Origin: an uncultured Gemmatimonadales bacterium
GTDB taxonomy: Bacteria > Gemmatimonadota > Gemmatimonadetes > Gemmatimonadales > GWC2-71-9
DNA: 64,000 nt
Reading direction: 5' to 3'
Assembly (NCBI GenBank): GCA_947259405.1
Contig: CAMYLY010000004.1
Location: 107,529-171,528 of the forward strand
Shown here: one piece after another, positions 55,420 to 64,000 of the stretch
Layout: each line of letters begins with the position of its first letter
Position numbering within the stretch: the first letter of the stretch is position 1
Made by a program: the position numbers and the translations under genes
Notes under the pieces: model-generated
The model's input: the letters and a program-made list of their open reading frames with translations, nothing else
Told to the model about the DNA's origin: nothing
Database searches by the model: none

Positions 55420-57383
55420 TCGATACGGTCGACCCGGCTGATTGTCGGCAAACCGGTGGGTGAATCGGCGGGCGGCTGGTAGCGCCAGAGCTGCCACCCC
55501 TGGTACCGGTCGAACAACGCCTGATTGCGCTCCCACATGTCGCGGGCGAAGACGACGCCAGTGCGCAACGTTGGATCGTTCCATGCCAACGCGGGCTCGA
55601 CGATCGTGAATCCCATCAGGTCACGTTGTAGTTCTTGCGCGCAACGCGGGTCATCCGTGTTACCGCTGCGAAGCCGCACGGTCGGGTCCGGCCAACCTGG
55701 GACGGGCGGAACGGCCACCGAAGTCGCCGCTAGATCCTCTTCGAGCCGAACCATGAGCGATGATGCTGTGAGGTTTCCGGCCAGTGCCTCCCGACGGAGT
55801 GCGTCCAGATCACACGTATCGAGCTTACGGTATGCGCGTTCGGCCAACCCTGGCTTGATTCCCAGGGACCAAAGATCGGCCAGCACCCGGTTGCCCCAAC
55901 TCGTGCGAACCAATACGAGGGCGCTGTCACCGCTGGCTATCGAAAGAACGTCTTGGGGACGTTGCTTAAGGATCGGCAGGGACTGCGCGTACAGCTGAAG
56001 ACGTTGTGGGAACACGCCGGCGATACCCCAGACGACCACTATCGCCGCTCCCACTACCAGTGCTGCATCCCAGCGGATCCAGACCGCGGACCGTCGTCTA
56101 CACCACCGATGCAACACCGCCCATCCGTGAGCCAACGCGATGATGAGAAACGGTGCCGCGATGTAGTAGAATCGCGGTCCTCGAAAGAACCCAGAGTGCC
56201 AATACAACGCGTATACGGCCGGCGCAGCGACGATTCCAACCGCGAGCGTGAGGTCTCGGATGGTGCGGTGGCGACGCACCAGCGCCCAGATACCAAGGGG
56301 CAACAGAGCCGGAATCGGCCATTCGAAGGCATACACGTGCAGGCGACGCACGGCAGCGATCAGGTTCGCGACCGCTACGGCAGGCGTGTAGGCCCTGCCC
56401 CAAGGGTCGACGTGAAAGCCCAAGGAATGCTCACGATCGTAGAGCGCGGTATACCCCAGCGTAAAAGGATCTCCTAGTGTCGCGGCATTGTACGCTGCAA
56501 GAAGGGCAACGATCGGAGTCGCTCCGAGTGCCGCCCACACTACTGGAGTCCAACGCCGCTGATGCACCACCCACACCGCCACTGGGACCGTTGCCACCAC
56601 CGCATCCAACGGTCGAATCATCGCGACGGTTGCCACTGTCGCGCCTGCCGCGATCCACCGCCACATGGCAGCGTCGCGCACTCCTAGCACCGCGGCCCAT
56701 GCGCAGAGCGCAAACGCGACGGCACTCGCGTGATTCATATAGCTGCTCGAGGTAAAGAGTACCCACGCCGACAGTGTCCAAAGAACCGAGGCAGCCATTC
56801 CTGTGGTCACGCCATAAAAGCGTCGTCCGACGACGAATACGAGCAGCGTGGACGCCGCACCAAGGACGGGATTGACCAGCCAAGGGGCTCCAGCCTCGAG
56901 ACCAATCGCGAGGAGCGCGATGTGCCCGGGAGGGTATTGCGAAGTCCAGCCGGACTCCGCTACCCATGTCTGCATCATCAGGAACGCCGCTGCCGGTTCT
57001 GGGGGCGAAGCGACGACCGACCCTGACGCCAAAATACGCGCATGAAACAACTGCGCCATTTCGTCGATCAGATGCGGATTCGCTGCGAAGACCGTCACGT
57101 GAATCCAGATGGAGGCGAGGGCGAACGAGACTGCGGCACCGACGACAATTAGTCCGGCAAGCTGGTTCAGGCTTGGCGCGCGCCAGGCAACATCGCGAGT
57201 GAGTCTCCCGCCAAGCAGGCCTCCTACCGCAACGACGGTGAACCCGAGCACCCATGCCCGCATATGGTCGGCCCACGGGGGACCAGGGTCGGATCCCCCA
57301 AACATTTCTGGCGAAACCAAGGGGACTATGAGGAGACCGACTCCAATCGCTAGCCACAGGGCCCGCGTGACCAACGATCTCAT
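55416..57383 (-). CDS. Membrane glycosyltransferase-like protein (GT39-like)
   Basis: Multi-TM, FAANPHLIDEMAQLFHARILASGSVVASPPEP; start uncertain (ATG 57383 or 57479). Confidence 0.7.
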   Translation of the reverse strand: MRSLVTRALWLAIGVGLLIVPLVSPEMFGGSDPGPPWADHMRAWVLGFTVVAVGGLLGGRLTRDVAWRAPSLNQLAGLIVVGAAVSFALASIWIHVTVFAANPHLIDEMAQLFHARILASGSVVASPPEPAAAFLMMQTWVAESGWTSQYPPGHIALLAIGLEAGAPWLVNPVLGAASTLLVFVVGRRFYGVTTGMAASVLWTLSAWVLFTSSSYMNHASAVAFALCAWAAVLGVRDAAMWRWIAAGATVATVAMIRPLDAVVATVPVAVWVVHQRRWTPVVWAALGATPIVALLAAYNAATLGDPFTLGYTALYDREHSLGFHVDPWGRAYTPAVAVANLIAAVRRLHVYAFEWPIPALLPLGIWALVRRHRTIRDLTLAVGIVAAPAVYALYWHSGFFRGPRFYYIAAPFLIIALAHGWAVLHRWCRRRSAVWIRWDAALVVGAAIVVVWGIAGVFPQRLQLYAQSLPILKQRPQDVLSIASGDSALVLVRTSWGNRVLADLWSLGIKPGLAERAYRKLDTCDLDALRREALAGNLTASSLMVRLEEDLAATSVAVPPVPGWPDPTVRLRSGNTDDPRCAQELQRDLMGFTIVEPALAWNDPTLRTGVVFARDMWERNQALFDRYQGWQLWRYQPPADSPTGLPTISRVDRIE

Positions 57384-57426
57384 GCCGGGCCGAGCCGGCA
57401 GTGTATCCAACAGAACGGGAGCGCGA

Positions 57427-58209
57427 TCAGTGGCGAGCGATCTTCGTGTGTCTGGTGAAGATGTTGAAGCGAATGACATGCCACAGTGCGGCGGCACCGT
57501 CCTTCCAATTGATCTTCTTCCCCTCCGCGTACGTGCGCCCACTGTAGCTGATCGGCACTTCCCACATGCGCGCCCCTGCCCGCGCCAAACGCGCGGTGAG
57601 TTCGACCTCGATCCCGAACCGGTTCGACACGAGCGGAAGCGACTGCAGCAAATCAGCGCGCACCATCTTGTAGCACGTTTCCATGTCGGTCAGATTGAGG
57701 TCGGTAAGCATGTTCGACAGCAGCGTGAGTAGCCGATTACCGACCATGTGCCAGAAATAGAGCACCCGCCGCGGTCCTGCTTGGAAGCGTGAGCCGAACA
57801 CCGCGTCTGCTTTGTTTTGCAGGATTGGATCCAAGAGCAGGTGATACTCACGCGGATCGTACTCAAGGTCAGCGTCCTGAATGACAATGACGTGACCGGT
57901 GGCCGCAGCAATACCGGTCCGCACCGCCGCTCCCTTCCCTCGGTTCTGTGGCTGGTGTATGACCGTGTCGACCAACCCGTCACGTTTCATGCGATCGAGA
58001 ATCTCTCCCGTCTTGTCGAGGGACGCATCGTTCACGGTCACGATCTCCACGCGCAGCGGCACCTCGCGGATCCGCCGGATGGCTGCCTCGACAGTCTCCT
58101 CTTCGTTGTACGCCGGAACAACGGCCGTGACCACCAGGTCATTCCAATCGGCCGGCAGCGCCTCACCGACGTACGCCGGTTTAGGGTTCTTCAGCATCGT
58201 AGCGAGCAA
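57427..58209 (-). CDS. Family 2 glycosyltransferase (dolichyl-phosphate mannose synthase-like)
   Basis: [70 protein letters not shown]. Confidence 0.92.
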   Translation of the reverse strand: MLATMLKNPKPAYVGEALPADWNDLVVTAVVPAYNEEETVEAAIRRIREVPLRVEIVTVNDASLDKTGEILDRMKRDGLVDTVIHQPQNRGKGAAVRTGIAAATGHVIVIQDADLEYDPREYHLLLDPILQNKADAVFGSRFQAGPRRVLYFWHMVGNRLLTLLSNMLTDLNLTDMETCYKMVRADLLQSLPLVSNRFGIEVELTARLARAGARMWEVPISYSGRTYAEGKKINWKDGAAALWHVIRFNIFTRHTKIARH

Positions 58210-59554
58210 GCTTCCGGTAGAGTGTCGAGGGATCGATCCCGAGCACTTCCGCCGCTCGACTCTTGTTCCCTCCCTCCGCTTTGAGAACCCACATGATGTA
58301 GGCGCGCTCGATGGCGTCGAGCGTCGGATTCATATGCTCCTGCGCCGCCACGATAGGCACACTCTTCGGTGCCTTCACTCGCTCCGGTATGGTATCCAGA
58401 TTAATTGTGGTCCCATGCGATAGCGTGATCGCGTGCTCCAACGCGTTCTCGAGTTCTCGCACGTTCCCCGGCCAATCATGAACCATGACCGCGTCCAACG
58501 ACTCGGCCGAGAGCTGCTTAACCGGCTCATCCCGTTCCCTGCCAATGCGCTCGAGAAACGCATCCACGAGCAATGGGATGTCATCTTGTCGCTCGCGAAG
58601 CGGTGGCAGGCCGACGGAAATGACGTTCAGGCGGTAGTACAGGTCGGATCGAAAGCGGCCCTGCTTGATCTCGTCGTCCAAGTTCCGATTGGTCGCCGCC
58701 AACACCCGCACATCGACTGCCACGGGTTCAGTGCCGCCAACCGGGAGCACTTCACGTTCCTGGAGAACACGGAGCAGCTTGACTTGCGTTGCTGGAGACA
58801 TCTCCGCGATCTCGTCCAGGAAGAACGTCCCACCGTTCGCGGCAGTGAACATTCCGGCTTTGTCTTTCACTGCTCCCGTGAACGAACCCTTTACGTGGCC
58901 AAACAACTCCGACTCGAGAAGGCTCTCGGGCAATGCACCACAGTTGATCGAGAAGAAGGGCGCGTCGCTCCGGTCTGAGAGTTCATGAATGTAACGGGCG
59001 ATCACTTCCTTCCCGGTCCCACTCTCTCCCACGATCAGCACCGTCGACTCGGTCGGGCCCACCTGTTCCACGAGCCGCAAAACATCAGTGAAAATCTTCG
59101 AGGCGCCGATTGGCTTGACGGCCTTCGAGCGGTCGCGGCGTCGGATTTCCTTCTTCAGGCTGGCGTTTTCCGAGCGGAGGAGCCGGTATTCCGACGCGCG
59201 GCGACACACCGACACGAGATCCTCATTAGCGAACGGCTTCTGAATGTAGTGGTAGGCACCTTGATTTACGGCTTGAATCGCCGTCTGCAGCGAGGCCTGC
59301 GCGGTCATGAGTATCACCGGAACAGTCGAGTCTCTCGCCATTGCTGCCTCGAGAATCTCGATGCCGTTGATCGCGGGCATGCGTACGTCTGTCAGTACGA
59401 TATCAAAGTCCGATGTTTCTACCGCGCCGAGACCAGCTTTCCCTCCCTGAGCCGTCTCGACATCAAAACCAGAGTTCTTCAACAGGATGCGAAGCGAGTC
59501 GAGAATCCCCGACTCGTCGTCGATCACCAGAATCCGGTTGTTCGTATCGCTCAT
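58181..59554 (-). CDS. pilR: Sigma-54-dependent response regulator, PilR-like
   Basis: [49 protein letters not shown]-terminal Fis-type HTH; beside PilS-like kinase and pilC/T. Confidence 0.88.
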   Translation of the reverse strand: MSDTNNRILVIDDESGILDSLRILLKNSGFDVETAQGGKAGLGAVETSDFDIVLTDVRMPAINGIEILEAAMARDSTVPVILMTAQASLQTAIQAVNQGAYHYIQKPFANEDLVSVCRRASEYRLLRSENASLKKEIRRRDRSKAVKPIGASKIFTDVLRLVEQVGPTESTVLIVGESGTGKEVIARYIHELSDRSDAPFFSINCGALPESLLESELFGHVKGSFTGAVKDKAGMFTAANGGTFFLDEIAEMSPATQVKLLRVLQEREVLPVGGTEPVAVDVRVLAATNRNLDDEIKQGRFRSDLYYRLNVISVGLPPLRERQDDIPLLVDAFLERIGRERDEPVKQLSAESLDAVMVHDWPGNVRELENALEHAITLSHGTTINLDTIPERVKAPKSVPIVAAQEHMNPTLDAIERAYIMWVLKAEGGNKSRAAEVLGIDPSTLYRKLARYDAEEP

Positions 59555-61209
59555 GCAGCAGCCTCTCCCGTTTTGCTGATGGGAATGAAGATGCGGAAAT
59601 CCGATCCGGCGCCCGGGGTCGAGTGCACCAGGACCACGCCGCGGTGGGCTTCGACGGCGCGCTGCACGACGGCAAGGCCAAGCCCTGATCCACCATTGCG
59701 GCCCGAGACGAACGGATCGAAAAGCTTCTCGCGCAAGCCCTCAGGAATGCCCGGTCCGTTGTCGAAGACCCGTAACAGGACCGCTCGCTCCCCTTGCAGC
59801 GATGGGGGGACCTCGCCAAGCTTGGCGTCGCGCACCTCGACCCCAACGTGGACGTCACCATCGGCAGCTTGTACCGCGTTGAGTACCAGATTGACGACGA
59901 CGCGATGGAGGAGGTCCTCGTCCCCCTCCACAGAAGCCTCAAACGGTTTGACCTCGATACGTGTGCCCTGGGCACAATCCGGATGTTGACGTACGATCTC
60001 GACGGCGGCGGCCACGACCCGGGCAAGATCAACTGGGCGGGCATCCGAAACCTGGACGCGCGAGAAATCCAAAAACTCGTTCAACAGCCTGCTCAATCGA
60101 TCGCTTTCCCGGATCACCAGTTGCGCCAGGAACTGGTCGTCATCGCCCGCCCGTGACGAAGGGGACAGTTGTTCCACGGCCGAGCGGATCGACGCAAGCG
60201 GGTTCTTGATTTCGTGTGCCAACGACGCCGACAGCTCCGCAACGGCCTGCAAGCGTTCCGTCCGTAGGTGCATCTCCTCGAGTCGTTTCTGATCGGAGAT
60301 ATCGGTGAAGATCGCCGTGACGGATGCCGGTATGTCCCCGCCAACATCGATGCAGGTGGCAGTCACGCCAATCGGAAAGGTACGGTAACCCAAGCTCACC
60401 GACCCTTCCGCGCGATAGGCACTCAAGCGATTCGCGCGCGTTGTGTCGATAGCCTGGACCAATTCCGGAGCCGACTTGCCGATAAGTGTGGAAAGATCGC
60501 GGGTGACGATGTCGGCGGCATCGATACCGAGGAGTCTGTATGCGGCAGGGTTCGCATACAGAACCCGTCCCTCGTGGTCAGTCGAAATTACCCCGCTCCG
60601 GATATTGCGAAGCACATCGGACGCTTCGAGTTGCAGCCGACGTACCTCCTGCTGCAGCTCCTCACGCTCCTCGCCGACCACGCGGACGCGACTGGCAATC
60701 AAGCCAGTCGCGACGAATACCGCGACGAACACCCCGATCTGCAACCATACGACGACCTCCAGTTGAACCGGCTGCCAAGCGAGGACGATGTCCGCCAGAT
60801 ACAGCAGACTGGCGAGACTGGTGATCAACAGACTCGACGCGAATGGCATCAGCACGGCGCTCACGGCGATGACGAGGATGTAGAGCGCCGGAAACTGCGA
60901 CTCCGGGCCGTCGGTCACATGCACGAGAGCCGTGACCAACGCCAGATCGAAGACGGCCTGGCCATACAGGAAGGTCAGCGTCGAAGCGCCACGCCAAACG
61001 TATGTGTACCAGAGGGACGCGCCGCTGACGATGACGCTCGCCAGAGCGGCAATCGCGAGAATGAGGATGGTCTGGGGCGCGATAGCCGAGATGGTGAGTG
61101 CCGCGACGGCAAATACCACGATGGCGACCACCACCCGCCCGACATACACCCATTGGAGGATTCGGGTGGCGGATAAAAAGCCCGTGCCTGCCCGCTCCGT
61201 CCTGCGCAT
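59551..61209 (-). CDS. pilS: Membrane sensor histidine kinase, PilS-like
   Basis: Six-TM-like N-terminus, PAS region, LSASLAHEIKNPLASIRSAVEQL, GRNGGSGLGLAVVQRAVE. Confidence 0.85.
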   Translation of the reverse strand: MRRTERAGTGFLSATRILQWVYVGRVVVAIVVFAVAALTISAIAPQTILILAIAALASVIVSGASLWYTYVWRGASTLTFLYGQAVFDLALVTALVHVTDGPESQFPALYILVIAVSAVLMPFASSLLITSLASLLYLADIVLAWQPVQLEVVVWLQIGVFVAVFVATGLIASRVRVVGEEREELQQEVRRLQLEASDVLRNIRSGVISTDHEGRVLYANPAAYRLLGIDAADIVTRDLSTLIGKSAPELVQAIDTTRANRLSAYRAEGSVSLGYRTFPIGVTATCIDVGGDIPASVTAIFTDISDQKRLEEMHLRTERLQAVAELSASLAHEIKNPLASIRSAVEQLSPSSRAGDDDQFLAQLVIRESDRLSRLLNEFLDFSRVQVSDARPVDLARVVAAAVEIVRQHPDCAQGTRIEVKPFEASVEGDEDLLHRVVVNLVLNAVQAADGDVHVGVEVRDAKLGEVPPSLQGERAVLLRVFDNGPGIPEGLREKLFDPFVSGRNGGSGLGLAVVQRAVEAHRGVVLVHSTPGAGSDFRIFIPISKTGEAAA

Positions 61210-61298
61210 GGGCACTAGTATTCCGATGACCGTCGCAAAATGCAATACCTACTGTGTCCTCCTGGCGTTTGGGGATCGTCGAATGCGTGGCCGCACGA

Positions 61299-61326
61299 CA
61301 AAAGAGGGGGCCACTTGGGCCCCCTC
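61299..61326 (-). terminator. Rho-independent terminator after pilC
   Basis: AGAGGGGGCC-ACTTG-GGCCCCCTCT with minus-strand TTTT. Confidence 0.85.
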
Positions 61327-61356
61327 TGCGGTGCTTTGCGTTGTTGCGCCCGGCCG

Positions 61357-62547
61357 TCAGCCAACCGCGTTGATCATGTCGAAGATTGGGAGATACATGG
61401 CGACGATCATCCCACCAACGATGACACCAAGGACGACGATCATCACCGGTTCCATGAGCGAGAGCAGCGCGCTGACCGCAGCATCCACCTCATCGTCATA
61501 GAAGTCGGCGATCTTGGACAGCATCTCATCCAGGCCGCCCGTCGCTTCGCCCACGGCGATCATGGACGTTACCATCGGTGGAAACACTTCAGACTGCTCG
61601 AGCGGGCCGGCGATCGTGTCACCTCCCGCGATCGAACCCCGGGATTCCATGACGGCGTCGTGAATCACGCGATTGCCCGCGGTGCGTGCGGTGATCTCGA
61701 GCCCGTCGAGGATCGACACGCCGGACGCCAGCAAGGTACCCAGCGTTCTCGTGAATCGGGAAACCGCGGACTTCAGCAGCAGATCCCCCAACACCGGCAC
61801 TCTAAGCAGCAGTTTGTCGAGAACGAGTTTTCCGCCGTCGGTCGCATAGTACCGTTGGATCCCGATGATGACGAGTGCGACACCACCTCCAAGGGCCCAC
61901 CACCACCCCTGCAGGAGTCGGCTCATACCGATCACGACTCGCGTTGGGAGCGGCAGCTCCAGGCCAACCGACGCGAACATGCTTTGGAATGTCGGGATCA
62001 CGAAGATGAGAAGCACCACGATCGCAATGGCCGCCACCGAGAAGATCACGGCCGGGTAGATCATCGCCCCTTTGACCTTCCGCACGATGGCATCGTTCTT
62101 CTCGAGGAACACGGCAAGACGCAAGAGGATCGTGTCGAGAATACCACCGGCCTCACCGGCCGCGACCATGTTGACGTACAAGGCTGAGAATGCGTTCTCG
62201 TGTTTGCCCAACGCATCGGCAAGCGTATTACCACTTTCGACATCGTAGACCACCTGCTTCGTCACGGCAGCGAGCCCTTTGTTCTCGGTTTGCTTCGCAA
62301 GAATATCGAGCGCCTGAACGAGCGGTAGGCCCGAATTGATCATCGTTGCGAACTGCCGCGTGAAAATGACGATGTCGCGCGTCGGGATGCGTGTCTTGCG
62401 CACCCTCTTTTGTTTTTCCCGGACACGAATGACGACCATCCGATTCTGTCGCAAGTGCTTGACGACATCCTCCCGAGTCGGGAGATCGATCGACCCCGAC
62501 GTCTCATCGCCAGTGGCCGTGCGTGCGGTATACTCAAATGTCGGCAT
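61357..62547 (-). CDS. pilC: Type IV pilus inner membrane protein PilC (type II secretion F family)
   Basis: MPTFEYTARTATGDETSGSI, FTRQFATMINSGLPLVQALDIL, MIAVGEATGGLDEMLSKIADFY. Confidence 0.95.
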   Translation of the reverse strand: MPTFEYTARTATGDETSGSIDLPTREDVVKHLRQNRMVVIRVREKQKRVRKTRIPTRDIVIFTRQFATMINSGLPLVQALDILAKQTENKGLAAVTKQVVYDVESGNTLADALGKHENAFSALYVNMVAAGEAGGILDTILLRLAVFLEKNDAIVRKVKGAMIYPAVIFSVAAIAIVVLLIFVIPTFQSMFASVGLELPLPTRVVIGMSRLLQGWWWALGGGVALVIIGIQRYYATDGGKLVLDKLLLRVPVLGDLLLKSAVSRFTRTLGTLLASGVSILDGLEITARTAGNRVIHDAVMESRGSIAGGDTIAGPLEQSEVFPPMVTSMIAVGEATGGLDEMLSKIADFYDDEVDAAVSALLSLMEPVMIVVLGVIVGGMIVAMYLPIFDMINAVG

Positions 62548-62585
62548 TCCGTAACTCCTCTTGGTTACTGATCGCCTGCGATCAC

Positions 62586-63698
62586 CTACACCGCTCCGGG
62601 AACCGGCTCCCCAACCATGCGCAGGAATTCATTCTGATCTGCCGCCACGCGGAGGCACTCGTCGAGCGCTACCTCGCGCGCCATATACAGTTGATAAAGG
62701 GAATCCAGCATGGTTTGCATGCCGTGCTTCTTCCCAGCCTGCATCGACGAGTATATCTGATGGACCTTGTCGTCACGGATCAGCGCCCGAATAGCGGGAG
62801 TGCAGATCATGATCTCCGCAGCCATACATCGCCCCTTGCCGGTGGCTTTCTGCAACAACGTCTGCGTTACCACTCCCTCCAGCACGAATGCAAGCTGCGC
62901 GCGCACCTGTGATTGCTGGTGTGATGGGAAGACGTCGATGACTCTGTTGATGGTCTCGGCAGCGGAGTTGGTATGCAGGGTGGCGAAGGCAAGGTGACCC
63001 GTCTCGGCAATGGTGAGCGCTGCCGAGATTGTCTCGAGATCGCGCATCTCGCCGACGAGTACGATGTCGGGATCCTGGCGCAGCGCATACTTCAGCGCAT
63101 TGGAGAACGACTGCGTATCAGTTCCTACCTCACGCTGGTTCACGATACAGCCCTGATGCCGATGGATGAACTCGATCGGGTCTTCTATCGTGATGATGTG
63201 GCCTTTGCGTTCCTTGTTGATCTTGTCGATCATCGCCGCGAGCGTGGTGGACTTTCCGGAACCGGTTGGGCCGGTTACGAGGACTAGGCCTCGCGGGCGT
63301 TCCGCCATCGACTTGAGCGCCGCCGGCAAGCCGAGTTCGTCGAACGTCTTGATCGAGAATGGGATTTGCCGGATCACCATCGAGACACAGCCCCGTTGCT
63401 TGAAGCAATTTCCACGAAACCTGGCCAGGTTCTGAATGCCGAAGGAGAAATCAAGTTCGTCCTCCGTTTCAAAACGCTTCTTCTGATTCTCTGTCAACAC
63501 CGAGTACGCAATCTGCAGCGTCTCTTTCGGTGTCAATTGATGTTCCGTCTTCGAATTGGTGATGTCACCGTCGATCCGAAGCTTCGGGCGCTCACCAGCG
63601 GTGATATGCAGATCCGACGCGTCGCGTTCAATCATCTCCTCGAGTAATTCACGGAGATTGGGAGGACCGCCTGTGCTCTGCTCGGCAGGTGCTGTCAT
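62586..63698 (-). CDS. pilT: Twitching motility/retraction ATPase PilT
   Basis: ASDLHITAGERPKLRIDG, VTGPTGSGKSTTLAAMIDKIN, LVGEMRDLETISAALTIAETGHLAFATLHTNSAAETINRVIDVFP. Confidence 0.96.
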   Translation of the reverse strand: MTAPAEQSTGGPPNLRELLEEMIERDASDLHITAGERPKLRIDGDITNSKTEHQLTPKETLQIAYSVLTENQKKRFETEDELDFSFGIQNLARFRGNCFKQRGCVSMVIRQIPFSIKTFDELGLPAALKSMAERPRGLVLVTGPTGSGKSTTLAAMIDKINKERKGHIITIEDPIEFIHRHQGCIVNQREVGTDTQSFSNALKYALRQDPDIVLVGEMRDLETISAALTIAETGHLAFATLHTNSAAETINRVIDVFPSHQQSQVRAQLAFVLEGVVTQTLLQKATGKGRCMAAEIMICTPAIRALIRDDKVHQIYSSMQAGKKHGMQTMLDSLYQLYMAREVALDECLRVAADQNEFLRMVGEPVPGAV

Positions 63699-63700
63699 CG

Positions 63701-64000
63701 CTAATCCGCAGTCTCTTTCGCAACTTCTTCGAGTGTCGTGACTCCCCGCTCGACTTTCTTCATTCCATCCATGCGGAGAGTGAGCATACCTTCCTTGACC
63801 GCCTGTTCCTTGATCTCGTCAGACGAAGCACCCCTCAGGATACACCGACGCAACTCCCCTGTCAGCGCCATGACTTCGTACAAGCCCTGACGGCCTTTGT
63901 AGCCGGTGTCACCACAGGTGCTGCATCCTTCGCCCTTGTAGAAGGTTAGCCCCTTGACGTCTTTGGCCGTCATTCCCAGCGCGCCGAGTTCCTCGTCCGA
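63701..64000 (-). CDS. pilB: Pilus extension ATPase PilB, C-terminal part (runs off window)
   Basis: SDEELGALGMTAKDVKGLTFYKGEGCSTCGDTGYKGRQGLYEVMALTGELRRCILRGAS; directly upstream of pilT. Confidence 0.9.
   Translation of the reverse strand, partial: SDEELGALGMTAKDVKGLTFYKGEGCSTCGDTGYKGRQGLYEVMALTGELRRCILRGASSDEIKEQAVKEGMLTLRMDGMKKVERGVTTLEEVAKETAD

Noticed and set aside
61240-62187. 315-aa plus-strand ORF
   Set aside because: Antisense to pilC; Asp/His/Arg-rich shadow frame.
1-64000. CRISPR arrays, rRNA and tRNA genes
   Set aside because: No regularly spaced direct repeats or recognisable rRNA/tRNA signatures seen; a tRNAscan/barrnap run would be decisive.

Overview
Dense, high-GC bacterial chromosomal window; gene content is compatible with Gemmatimonadota or a related phylum, but that is inference. 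No rRNA, tRNA, CRISPR array or transposase was recognised. Most genes are on the minus strand. In coordinate order: (i) a long minus-strand run with a partial enoyl-CoA hydratase, an SDR, CstA-like transporter, ArsA-like ATPase, a small protein ending in Cys-Cys, DUF885-like, LeuA-like, YtxJ-like, sugar nucleotidyltransferase, cupin and a 4Fe-4S protein; (ii) plus-strand DUF2339-like and a duplicated-domain lipoprotein; (iii) a partial ATP synthase operon (atpI-like, atpB, E, F, H) closed by a terminator; (iv) MoxR, a membrane spermidine-synthase-like protein and a giant BTAD/AAA/TPR regulator whose 3' end overlaps a membrane HD-GYP gene; (v) upstream of the HD-GYP gene, an unlisted 25-aa ORF with a strong Shine-Dalgarno and a foldable leader; (vi) a fusion of ferredoxin, degenerate [FeFe]-hydrogenase-like, Fe-S and GGDEF domains, with a sigma-54 regulator carrying a pseudo-receiver; (vii) gcvT, argF, hslU, hslV, xerC, trmFO, topA, aroK, aroC; (viii) a large type IV pilus region (pilMNOPQ, minor pilins, two tandem PilA-like pilins with sigma-54-like promoters, two sigma-54 two-component systems, glycosyltransferases, pilC/T/B). 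Best candidates for something undescribed are the leader-peptide/HD-GYP/BTAD locus (about 20.0-24.9 kb) and the hydrogenase-like/GGDEF operon (25.0-29.8 kb). All calls come from reading the sequence and ORF translations; no searches were run.
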